Below, piece by piece: positions 58,119 through 64,000 of a stretch of DNA of 64,000 bases. Under the pieces are notes generated by a model. The model was not told the origin of the DNA and did not search any database. It saw nothing but the letters and a program-made list of their open reading frames with translations. The DNA comes from Burkholderia sp. MS389 (lineage in GTDB: Bacteria > Pseudomonadota > Gammaproteobacteria > Burkholderiales > Burkholderiaceae). Position 1 is the first letter of the stretch, and every line of letters starts with the position of its first letter. The stretch spans positions 3,472,001-3,536,000 of the forward strand of contig NZ_CP045994.1 in NCBI RefSeq assembly GCF_016899425.1. The letters run 5' to 3'. Made by a program: the position numbers and the translations under genes.

Positions 58119-59540
58119 ATGTCGAAAACGCCACACGAGGCGCCCGCACTCACCGCTCACGAGGATCACCCCGGCTGGCGCGCCTATCTGAACACGCACA
58201 TGCTGATCTGCGTGTTCCTGGGCTTCACGTCGGGTCTGCCCCTCTTCACGCTCGTCTACCTCGTGCAGGCATGGCTGCGCTCCGAGGGCGTGAACCTGAA
58301 GGAAATCGGCCTGTTCGCGCTGATCCAGTTCCCGTATACGTGGAAGTTCCTGTGGGCGCCGCTGATGGACCGCTACGTCCCGCGACTACCCGGCTGGCGG
58401 CCGGGCCGCCGGCGCGGCTGGCTGCTGCTCACGCAGGTACTGGTCGCGGGTGCGATCGCCGCGCTCGGCTTCGTGTCGCCGCGCGACTCGATCTGGACGG
58501 TCGCCGCGCTCACGACGCTCGTCGCGTTCTTCGGCGCGAGCGCCGACATCGTGATCGATGCGTACCGCCGCGAACTGCTGCGCGACACCGAGCAGGGGCT
58601 CGGCAACGCGGTACACGTCAACGCGTACAAGCTCGCCGCGCTGATCCCCGGTTCGCTGGCGCTGATCCTGTCCGACCACCTGCCGTGGGACGCCGTGTTC
58701 GCGATCACCGGCGCGTTCATGCTGCCGGGCATCCTGATGACGCTCGTCGTGCGCGAGCCCGAAGTGGTCGGCGCACCACCGCGCAACCTGCGCGACGCGA
58801 TCGTGCTGCCGTTCCGCGAATTCATCCAGCGCGACGGCTGGGCCGGCGCGCTGCTCGTCATCGCATTCATCTTCCTGTTCAAGATCGGCGACACGATGGC
58901 CACCACGCTGTCGACGTCGTTCTTCCTCGACATCGGCTTCTCGCGCACCGAGATCGGCATCGTCGCGAAAACCACCGCGCTCGTCGCGAGCGTCGCGGGC
59001 GGCATCATCGGCGGCATCTGGCTCGTGAAGATCGGCATCGGCCGCGGGCTGTGGATCTTCGGCGCGCTGCAGATGGTGTCGACGCTCGGCTTCGCGTGGC
59101 TCGCGCAGCTCGGCCCGGGCTCGCCGGTGCTCGCGGTGCTGTACGACTTCACGGTCGCGGCCAGCCACGCGCTCGCGTCGTTCATGTCGGTGTTCGGTAT
59201 CGAGATCACGCCAAGGCTGAGCCCGATGACGGTCGCGCTCGCGATCGTCTACGGCTTCGAGACCTTCACGACCGGCCTGACGATGGCCGCGTTCGTCGCG
59301 TATATCGCGAGCACGACCGACCCGCGCTACACGGCCACGCAGTTCGCGCTGTTCACGAGCCTCGCGTCGGTGCCGCGCACGCTCGCGTCGGCCGCGAGCG
59401 GCTTCGTCGTCGCGAAGATCGGCTGGTACGACTATTTCATCGTGTGTACCGTGCTCGCCATCCCCGGCATGCTGCTGCTGTTCAGGATCGCGCCGTGGAA
59501 CGGCACCGCGCGCAACGGCGAGGCGAGCCGTGCGCGGTAA
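58119..59540 (+). CDS. ampG: AmpG-type muropeptide permease (MFS)
   Basis: About 473 residues from ATG 58119 (MSKTPHEAPALTAHEDH); an in-frame start at 58077 would add 14. About twelve to fourteen helices. The AmpG signatures FLGFTSGLPLFTLVYLVQAWL (split for length), KFLWAPLMDRY and ADIVIDAYRRELL are clear. It imports anhydro-muropeptides into the cytosol for cell-wall recycling and, in species with AmpR, beta-lactamase induction. The next gene overlaps its end by 11 bases. Confidence 0.92.
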   Translation: MSKTPHEAPALTAHEDHPGWRAYLNTHMLICVFLGFTSGLPLFTLVYLVQAWLRSEGVNLKEIGLFALIQFPYTWKFLWAPLMDRYVPRLPGWRPGRRRGWLLLTQVLVAGAIAALGFVSPRDSIWTVAALTTLVAFFGASADIVIDAYRRELLRDTEQGLGNAVHVNAYKLAALIPGSLALILSDHLPWDAVFAITGAFMLPGILMTLVVREPEVVGAPPRNLRDAIVLPFREFIQRDGWAGALLVIAFIFLFKIGDTMATTLSTSFFLDIGFSRTEIGIVAKTTALVASVAGGIIGGIWLVKIGIGRGLWIFGALQMVSTLGFAWLAQLGPGSPVLAVLYDFTVAASHALASFMSVFGIEITPRLSPMTVALAIVYGFETFTTGLTMAAFVAYIASTTDPRYTATQFALFTSLASVPRTLASAASGFVVAKIGWYDYFIVCTVLAIPGMLLLFRIAPWNGTARNGEASRAR

Positions 59541-60579
59541 CCGCCCGCGTCGGCTCGCACACGCGGCGGCGGCGTTGAGCGTCGGCGCCGCGGCGCTGGC
59601 CGCGACGCTCGCGCACGCGACCGACACCGGCGCGGCCGCGGCAAGCTCCGCGCCGGCCGCCGCGCAAGCCGCGCCGCCCGCCGCTGCAACCTCTGCCGCG
59701 CCCGTCCCGCCGTCCGCCGAAGGCGCGCAGCCGACCGGCGCCGCGGTGCCGGCAAAGGCCTATACGCCGACGCCGACGCAAGTCCGCTACGGCAACGCGA
59801 TCGCGTTCCGCACGCTGATCCCGTCGCCGCTGCTCGAACAGCTCACCGCGAACGAATACGCGCAGATCGTGCAGACGGCCGCCGACAGCAACCGGCTGCT
59901 GCCCGCGAACCAGCCGCGCGTGAAGCGCCTGCGCGCGATCGTCGCGAAGCTCGCGCCGTATTCGGTGAAGTGGAACGACCGCGTGAAAAGCTGGGCGTGG
60001 GACGTGAACGTGATCCGCTCGCGCGACATCCGCCTCACCTGCCTGCCGGGCGGCAAGGTGCTCGTGTACGGCGGCATGCTCGACCGCGTGCGCCTGAACG
60101 ACGACGAGTTCGGCGTGCTGCTCGCGCACGGCATCGCGCACGCGCTGCGCGAACACGCGCGCAGCAACTTCAGCGTGGCCTCGCAGACGTCGCTGCGCGC
60201 GGCCGCGCTGCCGCCGCTGTTCGGCGTCGGCGATCCGCTGCCGCAGGCGCTGAACCTCGGCGAGCGCCTGCAGTCGCTCCACTACGATCCGACCGACGAG
60301 ACCGAGGCCGACGTGATCGGCGGCGACATCGCCGCACGCGCGGGCTTCGATCCGCGCGCGGCGATCACGCTGTGGGACAAACTCGCGGTCGCGACGCGCG
60401 CGAACAAGACGTCGGGCTTCATCTACACGCACCCGTACAGCACCGCGCGCCGCCAGGATCTGCTGAACCGGCTGCCGGACCTGATGCCGCTGTACGCGAA
60501 GGCGACGGGCAAACGCGTCGAATCGCTGCCCGACTACGCGGGCATCAGCGCGCAGCGACGCAAGATCGTGCGGCGCTGA
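59530..60579 (+). CDS. M48 metalloprotease-like protein with altered HEXXH motif
   Basis: 349 residues from GTG 59530. A signal peptide (ALSVGAAALAATLAHA) precedes an Ala/Pro-rich stretch to about residue 75. The M48 domain has LPGGKVLVYGGML, then the zinc site LLAHGIAHALREHAR at His200 and His204, and the third ligand in DETEADVIGGDIAARAGFDP (Glu257). The catalytic glutamate of HEXXH is Gly201 (codon GGC at 60130-60132), so the protein keeps the zinc ligands but probably not proteolysis. Paralogous periplasmic M48 proteins assist outer-membrane assembly; a chaperone-like role is possible. Confidence 0.85.
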   Translation: MRGNRPRRLAHAAAALSVGAAALAATLAHATDTGAAAASSAPAAAQAAPPAAATSAAPVPPSAEGAQPTGAAVPAKAYTPTPTQVRYGNAIAFRTLIPSPLLEQLTANEYAQIVQTAADSNRLLPANQPRVKRLRAIVAKLAPYSVKWNDRVKSWAWDVNVIRSRDIRLTCLPGGKVLVYGGMLDRVRLNDDEFGVLLAHGIAHALREHARSNFSVASQTSLRAAALPPLFGVGDPLPQALNLGERLQSLHYDPTDETEADVIGGDIAARAGFDPRAAITLWDKLAVATRANKTSGFIYTHPYSTARRQDLLNRLPDLMPLYAKATGKRVESLPDYAGISAQRRKIVRR

Positions 60580-60600
60580 GCCGCCGCGCGGCGCCGGACG

Positions 60601-61545
60601 CTACGCGTCCACGTCGGCCATGGCCGGCCGCACCCCGCTGTCGCGCATCCAGCGCACTTCGTCGCCGGGGCTGCGGCCGAACAGCCGCTTGAACTCGCGG
60701 CTGAACTGCGACGCGCTCGCATAGCCGACCCGCGCGGCCGCCGCGCCGGCGCCGACCCCGTCCTGCACCATCATCAGCCGCGCCTGGTGCAGCCGCGCGG
60801 CCTTCACGTACTGCATCGGCGACGTCGCAGTCACGTGCTTGAACTGCGCATGGAACACCGCGAGGCTCATCCCGGCCTCGCGGGCGAGCGTCTCGACGTC
60901 GAGATCGGTCCTCAGGTCGGCATGGATGCGCCGCAGCGCCTTCGCGATGCGGCCGAAATGATGCTGCTGCACGAGCGCCGCGCGCATCGCGTCGCCCTGC
61001 TCGCCGGTCAGCACGCGATACGCGATCTCGCGCATGATCGCCGGCCCCAGCACCCGTGTGTCGTGCGGCGACGCGAGCGCTTCGAGCAGCCGCACGACCG
61101 CATCGGCCAGCGGCGCATCGAGCGGCGTCGAATAGACGCCGAGCGGCTCGCTGACCGCCGCGCCGAGCGTCTCGTCGAGCAGGATCGCGAGCTCGGCGAT
61201 CACCGCGAGATCGACGCGGATCGAGATCGCGAGAAACGGCTCGTCCATGCTCGCGAACGTCTCGCATTCGAACGGCAGCGGCACCGACAGCACCAGATAC
61301 TGCTGCGCGTCGTAGACGAACGAACGGTCGCCGAGATAGCCGAGCTTGCGGCCCTGGCACACGACGATGATGCTCGGCTCGTACAGCACGGGCATGCGCG
61401 GTACGGAATGGGTGACGCGAATGAAGCGCACGCCGTCGAGCGCCGCGAGCGTGTCGCCCTCGTTCGGCGCGAGGCGCGTGTGCAGCTCGATCATGCGGCG
61501 CTGCAGGCGCTCGCCCGCGTCGGCCAAAAGGGGTTGGAAGCTCAT
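60601..61545 (-). CDS. AraC-family transcriptional regulator (AraC_N type)
   Basis: About 314 residues from ATG 61545. The N-terminal AraC_N domain includes VPRMPVLYEPSIIVVCQGRK and YDAQQYLVLSVPLPFECET. The C-terminal double helix-turn-helix has TLAREAGMSLAVFHAQFKH and AAARVGYASASQFSREFKRLFGRSP. AraC_N regulators such as YqhC respond to reactive aldehydes. It is divergent from a zinc alcohol dehydrogenase gene 227 bases away, which is its likely target. The frame is open upstream to 61782, but that would overlap the dehydrogenase start. Confidence 0.9.
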   Translation of the reverse strand: MSFQPLLADAGERLQRRMIELHTRLAPNEGDTLAALDGVRFIRVTHSVPRMPVLYEPSIIVVCQGRKLGYLGDRSFVYDAQQYLVLSVPLPFECETFASMDEPFLAISIRVDLAVIAELAILLDETLGAAVSEPLGVYSTPLDAPLADAVVRLLEALASPHDTRVLGPAIMREIAYRVLTGEQGDAMRAALVQQHHFGRIAKALRRIHADLRTDLDVETLAREAGMSLAVFHAQFKHVTATSPMQYVKAARLHQARLMMVQDGVGAGAAAARVGYASASQFSREFKRLFGRSPGDEVRWMRDSGVRPAMADVDA

Positions 61546-61772
61546 CGGTGCGGCCCTGTCCGGCAAGAGAATCTGGCTCGCAATGTAGCACCGTGAACGC
61601 GTTTTGACGGCCGTTCGTGGGCAATTCGAGAGGAATAGGCAAATCTTCCAGACCTTCGTGTATTTCGCCGCGGCGGTGCGCTCCTTACGATAGGCACCTG
61701 TCTCGCCGCATCGCCACATGATGCGACGGCAGTCTGTTTCACCGGACGTTTTCCGGACAAGGAGCCCATTGC

Positions 61773-62825
61773 ATGAGCACAACCTATGCCTACGCGGCGA
61801 CCGATGCGCAGTCGCCGCTCGCCCCGTTCGAATTCCAGCGTCGCGCGCTGCGCGACCTCGACGTCCAGATCGACGTCCTCTACTGCGGCGTCTGCCACTC
61901 GGACCTTCACCAGGCGCGCAACGAATGGCGCAACACGATCTACCCGGTCGTGCCGGGCCATGAAATCGTCGGCCGCGTGACCGCGACCGGCCCGCAGGTG
62001 TCGCGCTTCAAGGTCGGCGAGCTGGTCGGCGTCGGCTGCCTCGTCGATTCGTGCCGCACCTGCGCAAGCTGCGAAGAAGGCCTCGAGCAGTATTGCGAAA
62101 ACGGCTTCGTCGGCACCTACAACGGCCAGGATCGCGTGACGGGCGACATCACTTACGGCGGCTACTCGACGCAGCTCGTCGTCGACGAAGCATTCGTGCT
62201 GCGCGTGCCGGACACGCTCGATCCGGCCGGCGCCGCGCCGCTCCTGTGCGCGGGGATCACGACCTACTCGCCGCTGCGGCAGTGGAACGTCGGCCCCGGC
62301 AAGAAGGTCGGCATCGTCGGCCTTGGCGGCCTCGGCCACATGGGCGTGAAGCTGGCGCGCGCGATGGGCGCGCACGTCGTGCTGTTCACGACGTCGCCGT
62401 CGAAGATCGAGGACGGCAAGCGGCTCGGCGCGCATGAAGTGGTGATCTCGAAGGACGAAGCGCAGATGAACGCGCACCTGAACAGCTTCGACTTCATCCT
62501 GAACACGGTCGCCGCGCAGCACGACCTGAACCCGTTCCTGCACCTGCTGAAGCGCGACGGCACGATGACGCTCGTCGGCGCGCCGGAGCACGATCATCCG
62601 TCGCCGCAGGTGTTCAACCTGATCTTCAAGCGCCGCCGCCTCGCCGGCTCGCTGATCGGCGGGATCGCGGAAACGCAGGAAATGCTCGACTTCTGCGCGG
62701 AGCACGGGATCACGTCGGACATCGAGACGATTCCGATGCAGCAAATCAACGCCGCTTACGAACGGATGCTGAAGAGCGACGTGAAGTACCGGTTCGTCGT
62801 GGATATGGCGTCGCTCAAGCAGTAA
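61773..62825 (+). CDS. NAD(P)-dependent zinc alcohol dehydrogenase (CAD/YahK type)
   Basis: The protein has 350 residues. Catalytic zinc ligands are in YCGVCHSDLHQARNEW and PGHEIVGRV; the structural zinc site is CRTCASCEEGLEQYC. The cofactor motif is VGIVGLGGLGHMGVKLARAM. It belongs to the cinnamyl-alcohol dehydrogenase group, which reduces aldehydes with NADPH. The divergent AraC regulator resembles the YqhC/YqhD arrangement of aldehyde defence. AAGGAG precedes the start by seven bases. Confidence 0.93.
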   Translation: MSTTYAYAATDAQSPLAPFEFQRRALRDLDVQIDVLYCGVCHSDLHQARNEWRNTIYPVVPGHEIVGRVTATGPQVSRFKVGELVGVGCLVDSCRTCASCEEGLEQYCENGFVGTYNGQDRVTGDITYGGYSTQLVVDEAFVLRVPDTLDPAGAAPLLCAGITTYSPLRQWNVGPGKKVGIVGLGGLGHMGVKLARAMGAHVVLFTTSPSKIEDGKRLGAHEVVISKDEAQMNAHLNSFDFILNTVAAQHDLNPFLHLLKRDGTMTLVGAPEHDHPSPQVFNLIFKRRRLAGSLIGGIAETQEMLDFCAEHGITSDIETIPMQQINAAYERMLKSDVKYRFVVDMASLKQ

Positions 62826-62840
62826 GCCGCGCCCCAAACG

Positions 62841-62874
62841 AAACGGGCCGCATGTTCGACATGCGGCCCGTTTT
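62841..62874. terminator. Bidirectional terminator
   Basis: AAACGGGCCGCATG (62841-62854) and CATGCGGCCCGTTT (62860-62873) form a perfect 14-bp stem with a TTCGA loop and a T at the end. It serves the dehydrogenase gene and the convergent xth gene. Confidence 0.92.
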
Positions 62875-62911
62875 GCATGCGGCGGCTACGCGCACCGCGT
62901 AGCGCCGGCCG

Positions 62912-63685
62912 TCACTTCGTGTAGTCGTAGTCGATCGTCAGCGGCGCGTGGTCGCTGAACTTGATGTCCTTGAAGATCGACGTGCTTTTCGCGGTGCCGG
63001 CCACGCCCGGCGTCGCGATCTGGTAATCGATCCGCCACCCGACGTTCTTCGCGTACGCCTGGCCGCGGTTGCTCCACCACGTGTACTGCTCGGGGCGTTG
63101 ATCGAGCGTGCGGAACACGTCGACGTAGCCGACGTCGTCGAACAGCCTCGTGAGCCACTCGCGCTCTTCCGGCAGGCAGCCGGAGTTCTTCTGGTTGCTC
63201 TTCCAGTTCTTGATGTCGATTTCCTTGTGGACGATGTTCACGTCGCCGCACAGAATCACCTCGCGCTTCTTCTTCAGCGCGGCGAGGTGCGGCATGAATT
63301 CGGCCATGAAGCGGTACTTGGCCTGCTGGCGTTCTTCGCCGCTCGAGCCGGACGGCACGTACACCGACACGACCGACAGCTTGCCGTAGCGCGCCTCGAC
63401 GTAGCGCCCTTCGGCATCGAATTCGCTGCTGCCGAAGCCGATGATCACGTCGTCGGGCTCGCGGCGGCTGTACACGCCCGCACCGCTGTAGCCCTTCTTC
63501 TCCGCGTGGTGGAAATAGCTCTTGAAGCCGTGCGGCTCGACGAATTCGGCCGGCAGGTCGTCGGCCGACACCTTGATTTCCTGCACGCACACGCAATCGG
63601 CGTTCTGTTCGCCGAGCCAGTCGAAGAAGCCCTTCTTCGCGGCGGAGCGGATGCCGTTCAGGTTGGCGGTGATCACTCGCATCAT
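62912..63685 (-). CDS. xth: Exodeoxyribonuclease III
   Basis: The protein has 257 residues of the EEP family. Motifs are ITANLNGIRSA (metal Asn), CVQEIKVS (metal Glu), SGAGVYSR, GDVNIVHKEIDIKNW (catalytic Asp/Asn), and the C-terminal FSDHAPL. It repairs abasic sites and trims 3' ends in DNA repair. Two adjacent ATGs (63685 and 63682) are possible starts. It is followed on the same strand by no gene and preceded by the ppk2 gene. Confidence 0.95.
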   Translation of the reverse strand: MMRVITANLNGIRSAAKKGFFDWLGEQNADCVCVQEIKVSADDLPAEFVEPHGFKSYFHHAEKKGYSGAGVYSRREPDDVIIGFGSSEFDAEGRYVEARYGKLSVVSVYVPSGSSGEERQQAKYRFMAEFMPHLAALKKKREVILCGDVNIVHKEIDIKNWKSNQKNSGCLPEEREWLTRLFDDVGYVDVFRTLDQRPEQYTWWSNRGQAYAKNVGWRIDYQIATPGVAGTAKSTSIFKDIKFSDHAPLTIDYDYTK

Positions 63686-63719
63686 GTCGGGTTCCGTTCA
63701 GTTCGATGTTTTTACAGGG

Positions 63720-64000
63720 TTAGCGGATCTTCACGCCTTCGAGCTCGGGCTTCGGCGGCGGGAATTCCAGCTTCATGTCGGTCATCGTGCGCAGCAGCAG
63801 CTCGGCGATCATCACGTTGCGGTGCGTCTTCGAATTCGCCGGGATCACGTACCACGGCGCATGCTCGGCCGACGTCGCGGCGAGCGCGTCGCGGTACGCG
63901 GACTGGTACGCGTCCCAGTGCTTGCGCGCGTCGAGATCCGAGATGTCGAATTTCCAGTGCTTGGTCGGATCGTCGATACGCGCCTGCAGCCGCGCGCGCT
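63720..64000 (-). CDS. ppk2: Polyphosphate kinase 2 (PPK2) family protein, N-terminal part missing
   Basis: Only the last 93 codons lie in the window. The visible end reads RIDDPTKHWKFDISDLDARK, HWDAYQSAYRDAL, SAEHAPWYVIPANSKTHRN and VMIAELLLRTM, typical of the C-terminal half of PPK2 enzymes (the Trp-Lys-Phe and PWYVIPA motifs). PPK2 transfers phosphate between polyphosphate and nucleotides. The stop is TAA at 63722-63720; xth lies 34 bases downstream on the same strand. Confidence 0.85.
   Translation of the reverse strand, partial: RARLQARIDDPTKHWKFDISDLDARKHWDAYQSAYRDALAATSAEHAPWYVIPANSKTHRNVMIAELLLRTMTDMKLEFPPPKPELEGVKIR

Overview
The window reads as chromosomal DNA of a Burkholderia species, most likely the Burkholderia cepacia complex. 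The support is very high GC with G/C-ending codons throughout, betaproteobacterial gene neighbourhoods (metK/lpxL/dapF/xerC, cobW/dksA/hslVU, argB/HAD/slmA, metX-metW), and a Burkholderia-type flagellar cluster. No tRNA, rRNA, insertion sequence, prophage or CRISPR array was found. Almost everything is intact; the genes at both window edges (a nitroreductase and a PPK2 kinase) are cut off.

Layout. 1-3.2 kb: nitroreductase end, a secreted hypothetical, an EEP-family hydrolase and fpr. 3.2-9 kb: a soluble NarL-type two-component pair behind an AT-rich control region, an APC amino-acid permease, an XdhC-like protein, and a PepSY membrane protein behind a likely Fur box. 9-19.3 kb: flagellar genes, with fliE and fliS-fliT-fliK-like-fhlB on the minus strand and fliF-G-H-I-J-K on the plus strand. 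19.3-30 kb: mixed metabolic and accessory genes (GMC oxidoreductase, aldehyde dehydrogenase, SrkA kinase, DMT transporter, aldo/keto reductase, PhyH-type dioxygenase, small membrane proteins), plus a 181-bp palindromic element. 30-46 kb: core genes metK, lpxL, dapF, DUF484, xerC, rlmI, cobW-type GTPase, dksA, hslVU, a RegBA-type redox pair, argB, a HAD phosphatase and slmA. 46-56 kb: a chaperone-usher fimbrial cluster (pilin, chaperone, usher, two-domain adhesin, second pilin) followed by an autotransporter. 56-64 kb: metX-metW, ampG, an M48-like protein, an AraC regulator divergent from a zinc alcohol dehydrogenase, xth and part of ppk2.

The most striking signals are RNA. The metX leader has the SAM-II riboswitch core with an extra helix and a legible switch that would hide the ribosome binding site. 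The metK leader, about 25 kb away on the other strand, has a divergent copy of the same architecture with its own mutually exclusive hairpins. If both work, methionine supply (metX-metW) and SAM synthesis (metK) share one feedback signal. Other points are a multibranched leader in front of a 61-residue membrane protein, an M48-like protein whose HEXXH motif reads HGIAH, a DksA without a zinc site directly after a zinc-chaperone-type GTPase, and two FliK-like proteins in one flagellar cluster.

All calls come from reading the sequence and from family knowledge. No database search or folding program was run.
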